From the NCBI GenBank assembly GCA_013375455.1, contig JABXJT010000012.1, forward strand, positions 25,359 to 89,358: DNA of 64,000 nt, read 5' to 3'. This document shows, piece after piece, positions 52,141 through 61,281 of this stretch. Made by a program: the position numbers and the translations under genes. Source of the DNA: Candidatus Helarchaeota archaeon (GTDB lineage Archaea > Asgardarchaeota > Lokiarchaeia > Helarchaeales > HEL-GB-A). The number at the start of each line of letters is the position of its first letter. Position 1 is the first letter of the stretch. The notes below the pieces were generated by a model. That model was given only the letters and a program-made list of their open reading frames with translations, had not been told where the DNA came from and ran no database searches.

Positions 52141-52266
52141 CTAAACGAATGGGAATGTTTGGAAGACCTCTAATATAATTTCAATTAAATAAGAAAAAAT
52201 AATTACAATAATTCCAATTAAAATTAATAAAACTCCACTCAGGAAACCTAACTTATTAACATTCAT
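52141..52266 (-). CDS. 41-residue single-TM microprotein
   Basis: ATG 52266 lies four bases after the stop of the large ATPase gene, and the frame ends TAG at 52141. The peptide has a short polar start (MNVNKLG), one hydrophobic segment (SGVLLILIGIIVIIFSYLIE) and an amphipathic tail. Its position, translationally coupled to the ATPase gene, suggests a membrane partner of that ATPase. There is no strong ribosome site of its own. Confidence 0.45.
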   Translation of the reverse strand: MNVNKLGFLSGVLLILIGIIVIIFSYLIEIILEVFQTFPFV

Positions 52267-52270
52267 ATAT

Positions 52271-55200
52271 TTACACGCTGCGGTACTGATTTAAATCTCT
52301 AATTTCATTAAGAAATACATTTCTATTGTATTGTATTATTAAATCTTCATCTTTTATTCCCGAGTGTTGGGGAAGAAAATTTTCACACGTATCATAGATT
52401 TGAGAATATTTTGAATTGATTAAAATAGTGTAATTTTTTTCATTCACGCCCATTTTCTTTTTACAGAAAAAGTTATCGCGATTTGTTAGGACGTTTATAA
52501 ACCCCCTGATACGACTTTTGCTCTTTTTATTTTTCACAACGTCTAATCTAGAATCGTTAAGGGCAGTGAGCAATTTTTCTACTTGTTTAATAGTTAAAAA
52601 TCCCCCTAATTCGATATTCAATCTTAAGATTTCTCTAATTTCTTGATTTTGAGTAAGCTCCTCGAAAAAATGTTTTAGACTCTTCTCCCTTATCTTACAA
52701 TTTTTAAAATTCATTTTATTAATTAAACCCTTCCCTCTCTCCTCTCTCAAATCATTATCTAAGTGTAAAGGGGGAGTTTTATTATCTGATATTTCTTTGA
52801 AAGTTCCTTGTGATAACACTGGAAAGAGTTGTTCTAGATTTTGTTGTGTAATTTTACTCATTTCATCAAATGAATATCTACTCGTAGTATTGAATGGAAT
52901 GGTATGAATTCTAAAAGGGGTCGGACTTTGATTAGTCTTCACTATTGCAATATATTTCTCTAATTCAGTTAATATTTTTTGATTAGCTGGAAGGCCTAAG
53001 GCATTACGTGATACACCTAGCCGATCTGCATGACGAAAGCAAACCATATTATTTGGATACTCAACAACTTCAAGATCCAAACCATCTGGTGACTGATTGG
53101 AAATTATAAGACCTTGTTGCATCTTTCGACATAACTGAATTAAAACTTTTAAGAAAGAGGTTTCGTCATTCTCACTTCTTTTAAAATACGCTGTGGCGTC
53201 ATCAATCACGCATATATGTTTCAATCCTTCTTTATTGATGTGCGCCCTCCCGAGATTTTTATAGGTTAAGTACTGTAAAATTAAGCGTGCCAAAAAATGT
53301 AATTGGGTAAACGAGGCTCCTAGAACATTCTGAAAATAATTTAAGTCAACTATGATGTTGTGATCAAAGAGTTCATAAATATCAAGAGGAGTATCACTAA
53401 GGACTTTCCCCATTGAACCTCTGAAAAATGAAGCCAAACGGACTCTTAATGCAGCCTTTATCTCCATCCGATTTCGTGGGGGGAGTTTTTCCCCTTCTTC
53501 ATCAACTGCCCTCCAAAATCCTTCTATATTTCGTTTTTGGAGGTCTTGACAAGTATTTTCAAGACTATTAAGCAATAATTCCTGCACGACAGGTGAGAAT
53601 TCTTCGGGTGGAAACATCGAAACAATCAAATTGAATAGGAAAGCGGCGTGAGTTTCTGGATCCCTTTCCTTAATAGCAAACATATTAATAAAAAAGTTCA
53701 AGCCAGGGCGTAATAAGAGGGTAGTTTCATCGAATATATCCATATAATCTAATTTTATATCAAACACCATAAAAGGCACTTGGTACTTCTTTAATTCTTT
53801 TAGTAAATTTAATATGAATGTGGTCTTTCCCATTCCCGGAATTCCAAGAATCACCATAGAACGACTTAATTCACTTAATGGAAACGTCCAACCTCTCTGA
53901 TTTTTATGTTCCTCAAGTTTTCCGAGTATAACCGGTGCATCCTCTGGTAGACACGGGGGCGGAAAATTAAATTTGTGAACTTTTGTAACTTTCAGATCTA
54001 AATGAGGGGCAGAGGGAAACGTTAATAAATTTATTAACTGGTCTCCTGAAAGAAGGAACACATCCTTGGAAATTTTCTGGCGTAATTTTATCCGCTTTTC
54101 ATTTAGAAAGAGTTTTTCGATGCGATTTAATTGCCTTAAGTCGATATTATAGATTTTAAAGATGAATTCTTTGAGCTTCATCGCAATTTTTTCGCGAAAA
54201 TAGTTATTACCTAACGCAAGTGTATTCTTTAACAGAACATGCATATCAAACTGAAAGGACCCTGTTGCAAATGCGCGGTTATGGACTTTTACTTCAAAAT
54301 CAGTTCGTTTCTGAAGTCCTATATCAAAAGAATCCCGCTTTTGATAAATCCCCTCATGTCCTGCACGTTGATTAAAAGCATAATTCAATCGAAACTCTTT
54401 CTTTTTCAATAAAGTCTTTGGAAGGTCCTGCAATTTGAAGCTAAAAATGATTGAGCCCTCAAGATCTTCTTGCCCAAATGTCGTAAGCATTTGTAATAGT
54501 TCATCCATTTTATTAACGGACGAATTATAATTAAGAAAATCTAGTCCTACTTTCTTTTTGGATTTCAATACAATAAAGTCGCTTTTTAAATCCAACAAAT
54601 CCTCTATTTCATCTTGTTTTAAAATCCGAATCTCAGTTGCTGGAAACAAGCTATTAAATTCTTCTGCCACGGATCGTAGCTTTCCATATAATTTCTCTCT
54701 ATGCACGCCATCTGCAAAAACCCAAATATAAATTTCATTCGAATTTCGCGAGAATTTCACTTCCACAACTAGTTCTTTAATAAATTTTAAAATTCTAAAA
54801 TTAATTTCAAAACTTTCATTAGCCTTTACGCCTAGAATTTTCAAGACCATAAATGCCTTGTAAAATTTAGGGCGTATTGAATTGCTCACCGTGAAAATAT
54901 CCTCCCCAACGATATCTTTCTGTATTTTTGAAAAATTTAAATCAATTAGATATCGGGAAAGAAAATAAATCCCAATACTAACCAAAAGCCCAAAAAAAAC
55001 AACAATATTAATGTTCTCAATTATTACAAAAAAGCTTGAGGCGAAAAACTTCCCGATGATAAAAAAAGCAATTAAAGTCCCTAAATTGATGATCAAGACA
55101 ACCTCAATCGCTAAAAATAATTTCTGCACTCGAGTAAGCTCTCGCGTTACAAGGATTTCTTTCGCAAAAACTTGCTTTGCTCTTAGGAGGAATTGCTGAA

Positions 55201-55603
55201 TTCCAATGAACAAGCATATCTGTATGATAAAACTTAAAATTAGCGGATTATTAAAGAACTCCACCAAAAAGTTATGGAGATTAAAACTTGAGGGGTCATA
55301 TAATATAGCAAAAACCCTGCTAAAAATTAAATAATTTATGAAGGTAGTTATCGCAAATGTTCTCAAAAATTTCACCCAATTTGCCGGCCCATCTTCCCTT
55401 CTAGGACGTTCGATGCGGTTGATTTCCGCTTCCCTTCTTACTTTGAGTTTAAACAAATCGATGAAAGTTAAAAGATAACAAATATTACAAGTTAAAAGAA
55501 TAAATAGTTCCATTCTTTGAAGATAAAGGATAAGTCGCCCCATTAACTCATTTAAACTGAAGTGGGCAATTGTTAAGAATTCCAACATCAAAATATTTTT
55601 CAA
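52271..55603 (-). CDS. large membrane HerA/TraG-like ATPase
   Basis: 1110 residues. About five membrane segments in the N-terminal 225 residues, ferredoxin-like/TraG-N repeats in the middle, then an ATPase domain with Walker A GIPGMGKTTF (about 586-595), FDIKLDYMDI, and Walker B CVIDDATAYF (about 796), and an arginine-rich finger region. The last 150 residues may contain winged-helix parts (GGFLTIKQVEKLLTALNDS). It has the architecture of a DNA or protein translocase of the VirB4/TraG/HerA superfamily. It is a longer paralogue of the plus-strand protein at 49228, sharing domain order and several motifs but with only low visible identity. Confidence 0.7.
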   Translation of the reverse strand: MKNILMLEFLTIAHFSLNELMGRLILYLQRMELFILLTCNICYLLTFIDLFKLKVRREAEINRIERPRREDGPANWVKFLRTFAITTFINYLIFSRVFAILYDPSSFNLHNFLVEFFNNPLILSFIIQICLFIGIQQFLLRAKQVFAKEILVTRELTRVQKLFLAIEVVLIINLGTLIAFFIIGKFFASSFFVIIENINIVVFFGLLVSIGIYFLSRYLIDLNFSKIQKDIVGEDIFTVSNSIRPKFYKAFMVLKILGVKANESFEINFRILKFIKELVVEVKFSRNSNEIYIWVFADGVHREKLYGKLRSVAEEFNSLFPATEIRILKQDEIEDLLDLKSDFIVLKSKKKVGLDFLNYNSSVNKMDELLQMLTTFGQEDLEGSIIFSFKLQDLPKTLLKKKEFRLNYAFNQRAGHEGIYQKRDSFDIGLQKRTDFEVKVHNRAFATGSFQFDMHVLLKNTLALGNNYFREKIAMKLKEFIFKIYNIDLRQLNRIEKLFLNEKRIKLRQKISKDVFLLSGDQLINLLTFPSAPHLDLKVTKVHKFNFPPPCLPEDAPVILGKLEEHKNQRGWTFPLSELSRSMVILGIPGMGKTTFILNLLKELKKYQVPFMVFDIKLDYMDIFDETTLLLRPGLNFFINMFAIKERDPETHAAFLFNLIVSMFPPEEFSPVVQELLLNSLENTCQDLQKRNIEGFWRAVDEEGEKLPPRNRMEIKAALRVRLASFFRGSMGKVLSDTPLDIYELFDHNIIVDLNYFQNVLGASFTQLHFLARLILQYLTYKNLGRAHINKEGLKHICVIDDATAYFKRSENDETSFLKVLIQLCRKMQQGLIISNQSPDGLDLEVVEYPNNMVCFRHADRLGVSRNALGLPANQKILTELEKYIAIVKTNQSPTPFRIHTIPFNTTSRYSFDEMSKITQQNLEQLFPVLSQGTFKEISDNKTPPLHLDNDLREERGKGLINKMNFKNCKIREKSLKHFFEELTQNQEIREILRLNIELGGFLTIKQVEKLLTALNDSRLDVVKNKKSKSRIRGFINVLTNRDNFFCKKKMGVNEKNYTILINSKYSQIYDTCENFLPQHSGIKDEDLIIQYNRNVFLNEIRDLNQYRSV

Positions 55604-55936
55604 AAAAAGTTATTTAAAATCCTCAAAATGAGTGCGGAGTTTAAATAGATTTTTTATGAATATTTCATTGGTTAGACAGTGTCAAAGCAAGTTACTCCGT
55701 TGGTACCATCAATTGTACCAACGAAGTTAATGATTGGCAACCCCCACCCGCCATAATAACTTTGAATTAATATGAATAAACTAAATATGTCATTGCCATA
55801 TTTAAATACATGTTAGTTCCCAGAAAACAGGTAGATTTCCTAAATCTATTCATTATGACGCGGATTGATGGGTAGACACTGTCTATCCCACCCATCTTCA
55901 ATATTTTTTACTGGTCAGTCAAGTAATTATTAAATA
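55604..55936. repeat. intergenic stretch with inverted repeats (MITE-like)
   Basis: 333 bp without a gene. TAGACAGTGTC (55673-55683) and its exact reverse complement GACACTGTCTA (55875-55885) bound a 213-bp block. Inside, CGTTGGTAC (55698-55706) pairs with GTACCAACG (55715-55723). The arrangement suggests a small non-autonomous mobile element, or two binding sites for one regulator. No flanking target duplication was noticed. Confidence 0.4.
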
Positions 55937-56449
55937 TTATTTATCGAGAACGAAAAAGAAGTCCGTTACTTTTCCTTCTCTTACTTTTTTAGGTCTAAAT
56001 TGAACTTTTACTCTTGTTCCTTTTTTTAAATTTTCCAATTTACAATTTTCGTCATCTATGAGTATTGTATGGCGAATGGCCATATCCATTTCATCCAATT
56101 TAATAAAGGCGATTGTAATAGGCAACGAATCGACGAAATTTGATACTCCAAATCTGCATATGGTGCCAGCGGTAATCTCTCCTTTGCCACTAAGCTCAAC
56201 CCATTCACAGGGTACATAACATTTGTGGCAATTTAGACGCGGGGGAAAGAATCCGAATCCACACTTAGTACAACGCGTTCCAAAGAGCTTCCCATTATCC
56301 CGGATTTCTCTAAAGAGCTTTGTTAGCTCCCCAACACTATATATGTAATGAATCGCCATTTCTTCACCTCCGCGTTCCAAGAATTCTTTCTGATCTTCCT
56401 TTTCAATGGTTTCTATAAATTCCTTTTCTTTTCCATCCAAATATTTCAT
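55937..56449 (-). CDS. DUF35 OB-fold zinc protein (acyl-CoA partner)
   Basis: 170 residues from ATG 56449, after GAGGAAG. An N-terminal helix is followed by a rubredoxin-like zinc ribbon (CTKC and CHKC) and an OB fold. DUF35 proteins pair with thiolase-fold enzymes and channel acyl-CoA (archaeal acetoacetyl-CoA synthesis, steroid aldolases). The start lies one base past the end of the thiolase-like gene, so the two are co-translated; a longer upstream frame overlaps the thiolase gene and is a shadow. Confidence 0.85.
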   Translation of the reverse strand: MKYLDGKEKEFIETIEKEDQKEFLERGGEEMAIHYIYSVGELTKLFREIRDNGKLFGTRCTKCGFGFFPPRLNCHKCYVPCEWVELSGKGEITAGTICRFGVSNFVDSLPITIAFIKLDEMDMAIRHTILIDDENCKLENLKKGTRVKVQFRPKKVREGKVTDFFFVLDK

Positions 56450-56450
56450 T

Positions 56451-57656
56451 TTACTTCCTCTCCATGCAGATACAAACGCAGTAGGCTGTAACAGGCCCTC
56501 CAACGCTGTGCAAGAATCCTTTTTCTGCGTCTGGGACCTGTCGACGCCCCTCACCACGTAGTTGCCTGACAACTTCAGTCCCCTGATAGATACCCGTAGC
56601 ACCGACTGCGTGTCCTGCACCAATTAAACCACCTGAGAGATTCACAGGCAACTCACCGCCTTCTTCAACAATACCTTCATCGATTAGTTTGTAACCCTCT
56701 CCATGTTTGGCGAAGCCACAATCTTCATAACTTAAAATTTCCTGGCCTGTGAAGGCATCATGGAGTTCTGCCACATCCAACTCTTTAAGTGGATTACTCA
56801 TTTTTGCCATTTTGTAGCATTGCTTGCTTGCATAGACATTAGATGTTAAGGACCACAATTTTTCACGTAATCCTCCAAAATTTGAATCATTACCCGCTCC
56901 AATCCCAGTAATCCAAATGGGTTCTTTGCCGCTGTTTTTGCAAATCTCCTTAGCTTTTTCTTCAGAAGCAAGAATCATCGCTGCAGCCCCTTCGCTATAC
57001 AAGCAGCAATCAAGTTTCTTAAACGGTTCAGAAATATAGCGCGATTTCAAGACATCTTCAATGGTAATCTTCATAGGACTTTGAGCGTATGGGTTACCAA
57101 TCGCATTTCCATGGTTTTTAACAGAAACTCGAGCCATTGATTCTTCCGAGGGGTTGCCAAACTTCTCTATATGGGCAACGACCGGAAGCACATAGGATGC
57201 CGCAGGAAAAGACCCAAGGGGACGGACGTATTCACAATCTGCACTATAACTTATTGCTTTAACGAGTTCAGGCGTCCGGGATTCTGTATCAGGATCCCAG
57301 CAATCGTTCGATTTCTCAACCCCTAAACATAAGACTACATCAGATAAGCCACTCGCTACTTCCATATAGGCAGTTCGGATCGCATAGCCCCCAGTCGCAC
57401 CGCCGGTTGTCACTCGTGTGCCTGGTTTCAAGATCATCCCAATATAATCATGCACAATGATATCCGGCATGAACTGACGTTCAAAAAAATCATTATATAT
57501 GCCGTAAATGGCGGAATCAATATCTTGAATTGTCAGTTGCGCATCTTCCAGAACCCTTTTCGTGGTTTCATACGCCATCCTGTAATAGGTATAATTCGGA
57601 TGCCTGACTCGAAATGGAAATGAACTAATCGCTATTATTGCAACTTTTCTTGGCAA
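56451..57656 (-). CDS. thiolase-fold enzyme (SCP-x/aldolase-like)
   Basis: 401 residues of the thiolase superfamily. The late motifs ELHDAFTG (about 293) and GGLIGAGHAVGATG (about 345-358) are present. At the position of the usual active-site Cys loop the sequence is TTGGATGG, without Cys. Such Cys-less enzymes with a DUF35 partner act as aldolases on CoA-thioesters (Ltp2/ChsH2 type) rather than as condensing thiolases. So acetoacetyl-CoA thiolase activity is doubtful. The DUF35 gene is directly downstream. Confidence 0.8.
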   Translation of the reverse strand: MPRKVAIIAISSFPFRVRHPNYTYYRMAYETTKRVLEDAQLTIQDIDSAIYGIYNDFFERQFMPDIIVHDYIGMILKPGTRVTTGGATGGYAIRTAYMEVASGLSDVVLCLGVEKSNDCWDPDTESRTPELVKAISYSADCEYVRPLGSFPAASYVLPVVAHIEKFGNPSEESMARVSVKNHGNAIGNPYAQSPMKITIEDVLKSRYISEPFKKLDCCLYSEGAAAMILASEEKAKEICKNSGKEPIWITGIGAGNDSNFGGLREKLWSLTSNVYASKQCYKMAKMSNPLKELDVAELHDAFTGQEILSYEDCGFAKHGEGYKLIDEGIVEEGGELPVNLSGGLIGAGHAVGATGIYQGTEVVRQLRGEGRRQVPDAEKGFLHSVGGPVTAYCVCICMERK

Positions 57657-57811
57657 AGTTCATCACATCGCTTTCTTTTGAAAATGAACACGCATGTTAT
57701 GCGGTTTTTATTAGTTTCTCCTTTTATACAACAACAATATCTTATAACTTATCATTTTCCTAGATGTATTAAAGATTAGGGAATGAAATTGAAAATAATG
57801 AGGGTGAAAAA

Positions 57812-58045
57812 ATGGTGAAATATACTGCCTTAATACACGTAGGGATAGCGATTTCTGCAGGTGGCATAGGTCTAATAATTTTCGGCTATTTTTTCAGTCT
57901 AATTCCCGCGTCACAAGTTGCTCCGGGAAGGGAATGGATGTGACCCATATTTTACAATACATTTTACATCATTGGAATTATTTTAATACCTGTTGGGATT
58001 CCAATCTCCATTATCGGAATCAAAAATCGGAAAAAAGATTCATAA
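57812..58045 (+). pseudogene. two-TM small protein interrupted by in-frame TGA
   Basis: From ATG 57812 (after GAGGGTG) the frame reads a basic start and one membrane segment to REWM, hits TGA at 57941-57943, and continues in the same frame as PIFYNTFYIIGIILIPVGIP with a second membrane segment and a basic tail to TAA at 58045. Without the TGA it would make a normal 77-residue two-TM protein. TGG to TGA would be a single change at a Trp position. Selenocysteine or readthrough are alternatives. Confidence 0.5.
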
Positions 58046-58050
58046 AAGTA

Positions 58051-59211
58051 TTATTTAAACACCGTACTTCGACCTATCCCTGTTGATTTAATTTTGGTAG
58101 CATCAATTTTTAGGGCCGGCGTTTCATGATTGACGTCCAAATAGACACCCGATAAAAATTCTTCAAGTGTAAGCCCTAAATCAGCTGGCGTAAGAAAATC
58201 TCCTGGGGGATACTCTTTATCAAACTGGATATCGGGGTCTTTGCTCTTGATATTAGGATATCTACTATTGATGGTTTGAATTGGGAAGGGGATCCCTTCA
58301 TTTTCAAGTTGATCTTGATAAATTGCGAAAAGCTCGGGAACTCTGGTCCGAATCAATTCCAAGTTTCTGGGTTCAAAGGGTTGGATGTAAAAATCCATCT
58401 CGGTGGTTAAGGATGCAGTCAATTTACAGAAATCGCCTCGTCCCTTGTAAAAGAACATATTCATCGCGGATGGGAATGGATGCAAGCTGAATGTATAATC
58501 TGGCAAACCATACAAATCTTTGCTGGCTTTTCCGTCATAAGTTTCGGCAATACTCTCATAATTAGAAGGAATGCACATAAGATTAATGGCCCAACTCGAA
58601 ATAACTGTCCCCACGGAATACATTGAATGGGCCCACTGAGGGGTTCTTTCATTCCGAACATCTTTTAAAACTGACATAAGCATATTAGATGCCTTAGTGA
58701 TCGATTTAAGTCGTCTGGGGATTTCTCTCAATTTATATCCATATTTCAGGTGGCGTCGGTCTAGAAGCTCATCCTCTTGTCTGACCATGTACCAATCGAC
58801 GGGAATACCATCCTCAATATGACAATTTAGAAGTATAAGAAGTTCCGCGTCATAATCATGCACAACTGCAAAAGTCACGTCAGTGCTATCCCCTCCAAAC
58901 AATCGCTGTGTGCCGATCACTAAATCGCTACGGATTACAAGTGAAGGAAGCAATATGATATATGAAAGGACCTTCTCAGGATGAGTAATTTTCCCATCTA
59001 ATACCTCTTTTACCGTGTAGATGGATTCATTCAAACGGGTCTCAAAGAAATCAAAAATCCCTTCATCGCCCATTGCCTCATAATTATCGACTCCCTCCCA
59101 CCCTAATTTCTTATAGACTCGCCAAAGAAAAGAAAGAAGTGGTAAAAAAGGCTTTAAATACAAGTCATCTGACATTTCTCCATACGTGTGGACCATATAA
59201 TCGCTTTCCAA
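58051..59211 (-). CDS. hypothetical soluble protein, 386 residues
   Basis: Starts at ATG 59211 (internal ATGs exist). The protein is mixed alpha/beta, without a signal peptide. Distinctive segments include FGGDSTDVTFAVVHDYDAELLILLNCHIEDGIPVDW and YTFSLHPFPSAMNMFFYKGRGDF. It resembles no family I can name; the beta-rich middle could be a ligand-binding barrel. It runs in the same direction as the thiolase/DUF35 pair further on, but the small interrupted gene lies between them on the other strand. Confidence 0.6.
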   Translation of the reverse strand: MESDYMVHTYGEMSDDLYLKPFLPLLSFLWRVYKKLGWEGVDNYEAMGDEGIFDFFETRLNESIYTVKEVLDGKITHPEKVLSYIILLPSLVIRSDLVIGTQRLFGGDSTDVTFAVVHDYDAELLILLNCHIEDGIPVDWYMVRQEDELLDRRHLKYGYKLREIPRRLKSITKASNMLMSVLKDVRNERTPQWAHSMYSVGTVISSWAINLMCIPSNYESIAETYDGKASKDLYGLPDYTFSLHPFPSAMNMFFYKGRGDFCKLTASLTTEMDFYIQPFEPRNLELIRTRVPELFAIYQDQLENEGIPFPIQTINSRYPNIKSKDPDIQFDKEYPPGDFLTPADLGLTLEEFLSGVYLDVNHETPALKIDATKIKSTGIGRSTVFK

Positions 59212-59352
59212 TATCTTAATTTCTTAATTGGAATCAAATATATAAAAAAATTCTTGTTATCTCGTAAATCGACAACACTCCAAAAATTATCGGAAAAATT
59301 TGACGGTTTTATTTTAAACAAGGGAAAATTCTAGAATTTAAATCATAATGAG

Positions 59353-59736
59353 GTGAAAATTACACTGAGTAAGGTGACCCATTTTCACATACCTGTTGAT
59401 GATATGAAGCGTGCCAAGAAGTTTTATCGAGACGTTTTTGGATGGGATGTTGAAGATACCGGAAGTGCATTCCAAATAATGAAGACCGCACCGGTAGACG
59501 AAACGGGAAAGTCAACAGAACCAGGAGCGACTTACGGTGCTCTATTCAAAAGACAAAAACCGGATGAAGCTCCATCATTAGTAATTGAGGTTCCCTCGAT
59601 AGATGAATGTATAAAACGCGTGAAAGAATCTGGAGGAAAACTTGTAACACCAAAGGGATCCGTTGGACTCTTTGGACTCCTGGCAGAAGTTAGAGATACC
59701 GAAGGAAATCTGCTCGGGATTTTTCAAAACACTTAA
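59353..59736 (+). CDS. glyoxalase/VOC-fold protein
   Basis: 127 residues from GTG 59353. Two beta-alpha-beta-beta-beta modules: THFHIPVDDMKRAKKFYRDVFGWDVE and PSLVIEVPSIDECIKRVKESGGKLV, ending with the usual VRDTEGNLLGIFQN. The metal His (THFHI) and the late Glu region (AEVRDTEGN) are partly conserved. VOC proteins handle small reactive metabolites or antibiotics. Monocistronic. Confidence 0.85.
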   Translation: MKITLSKVTHFHIPVDDMKRAKKFYRDVFGWDVEDTGSAFQIMKTAPVDETGKSTEPGATYGALFKRQKPDEAPSLVIEVPSIDECIKRVKESGGKLVTPKGSVGLFGLLAEVRDTEGNLLGIFQNT

Positions 59737-59755
59737 AATTGCCCTGAGTTTTTGC

Positions 59756-60484
59756 TCATTCATAGCTCTTTTTTGCGTAATCTTTATCTGTTTTAACCTC
59801 TCTCCCCAATAGGATATTAATATCACCCTTGAGCCATTTTGATACCACGTTGACGTACCCTTCCTGTTCCAAACGCCGTACGGAGAGATTCACGAACGTG
59901 CGGACGTCATATACAATTTTCCCTAATTTTTTAATGCGAAAGGCAATTTCCACGTCATCGCTGTGTGGAAGTGGTTTATAACCACCACATTTTATGAACG
60001 CTGATTTTCTAAATGCCGAATTCGTGCCCGCAGTCCCAAACAAATTAAAAAGCGTTAGCCCCTGAATGAAACAACGAAGTATGAAATAAGTTAGTTTGGA
60101 TTTCCAATTTCTTTCAATGGGCCCATCAGGGCCAGTGACGGCAACGACCCGCTCATCTTGAAAATCTTCAAGAAAGATTTCTAACCATTGATTCGGAACA
60201 ATACAATCTGCATCGGTTGTGGCAATGAAATCTGCTCTTGCTGCAAGAAACCCATCATTTCGCGCGCCTCCGATTCCCTCACGTTTTTGGATGACTACTC
60301 GTGCGCCCATCTCTTCCGCGATCTCGCATGTTCTATCGGTCGATCCTCCATCAACTATAATTATCTCATAATCTTCTCGAGGTATTGTCTGATGATTCAA
60401 CTTGAATAAGGTGCGTCGAATGTTCTTTTCTTCATTATAAGTCGGGATGACCACGCTGATTCGGGGTTTCTTCAATGTTTCCAC
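59756..60484 (-). CDS. family 2 glycosyltransferase
   Basis: 242 residues. GT-A fold with ISVVIPTYNEEKNI, the nucleotide-sugar DGGSTD, and DADCIVP as the DXD motif; a late GGYKPLPHSDDVEIAFRI gives the acceptor/catalytic ED-like region. Cytosolic, with a possible membrane-associated helix near residues 128-150. It may build glycolipids or the lipid-linked glycans used by the oligosaccharyltransferase. The 3' end converges on the VOC gene. Confidence 0.88.
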   Translation of the reverse strand: METLKKPRISVVIPTYNEEKNIRRTLFKLNHQTIPREDYEIIIVDGGSTDRTCEIAEEMGARVVIQKREGIGGARNDGFLAARADFIATTDADCIVPNQWLEIFLEDFQDERVVAVTGPDGPIERNWKSKLTYFILRCFIQGLTLFNLFGTAGTNSAFRKSAFIKCGGYKPLPHSDDVEIAFRIKKLGKIVYDVRTFVNLSVRRLEQEGYVNVVSKWLKGDINILLGREVKTDKDYAKKSYE

Positions 60485-60539
60485 CAGTTTAACTGAAGAT
60501 AACTAAGATAAAATCAAGAAAAAAATCATTTAACAGGTT

Positions 60540-60842
60540 TTATCTTTTGATTAAAATAATTTGAGCATGCGGGATTCCATCAATATGAATCACTCCGTTT
60601 TCGTGTACTAATCCAGACTTAATACATTCATTGACAATATCTGCTCCCACTATATTAGCAATAGTTGCTCTCTTTAATTCACTCAAGGCCTTTTCGATAG
60701 AAACAAGTTTTTCACCATAAAATTGTGAGTTAACTTTAAGAATCAGTTTACCTTCACGAAATGTTTTGCCCAAACACTCCCGATCGCAAATTGATACCAT
60801 TAATTCACCTTGGACATTGCGAGTTCGCATGTACAATTGCAT
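60540..60842 (-). CDS. DUF424 family protein
   Basis: 100 residues, an archaeal family of unknown function, with the conserved VSICDRECLGKTFREGKLILKVN and the central ANIVGADIVNECIKSGLV. It is commonly next to aIF2-beta, as here (12-bp gap), which suggests a role linked to translation. Confidence 0.85.
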   Translation of the reverse strand: MQLYMRTRNVQGELMVSICDRECLGKTFREGKLILKVNSQFYGEKLVSIEKALSELKRATIANIVGADIVNECIKSGLVHENGVIHIDGIPHAQIILIKR

Positions 60843-60854
60843 GAACTTTCACGT

Positions 60855-61268
60855 TTAGATAGCTTTAACGCTTTCCTTCGCCCCACACGCTTGGCACTGG
60901 AGATACAGAAATTTTCCCTCTTTAATGATCCGGGTTTCGGGCTTATGGCAGAATTGGCAAAGCACGAATTTATCAGTATATCGTTTCATTAATGATTTAA
61001 GGGTTAATTGTCCAAACCTTCCAATGAAAGTGGCACGGTTACCCTCATAATTTCCACGAGTGGCTAATTCACGCAAGAAGAACTTCATAATGTGCTGGGG
61101 ATTGCGATTAAGTAAATCAGCAATTTCTTTGAAATTCAAAATGCTTGTTTTGTTTCCCTCGAAAAAAAGTCTTATTGTAGGAATTTTGAATCGGGAGTGT
61201 TCAAACACTTTTTTAGGAATTTTCGACATTGCGCGTTGTAACAATTCCTCATAAGCCTTGTCATCCAT
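60855..61268 (-). CDS. translation initiation factor aIF2 subunit beta
   Basis: 137 residues. An N-terminal helix, then the alpha/beta core (FEGNKTSILNFKEIADLLNRNPQHIMKFFLREL), then a zinc ribbon with CQFC and CQAC. It forms the heterotrimeric aIF2 with alpha and gamma subunits and delivers initiator tRNA. It is the middle gene of the RPA32-like/aIF2-beta/DUF424 operon, an order seen in other archaea. Confidence 0.93.
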   Translation of the reverse strand: MDDKAYEELLQRAMSKIPKKVFEHSRFKIPTIRLFFEGNKTSILNFKEIADLLNRNPQHIMKFFLRELATRGNYEGNRATFIGRFGQLTLKSLMKRYTDKFVLCQFCHKPETRIIKEGKFLYLQCQACGAKESVKAI

Positions 61269-61281
61269 TTAATCACAACTC

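Noticed and set aside
56450..56623. Longer N-terminal extension of the DUF35 gene
   Set aside because: The extension overlaps the thiolase coding region in another frame; ATG 56449 has a good ribosome site and gives the family's usual start.
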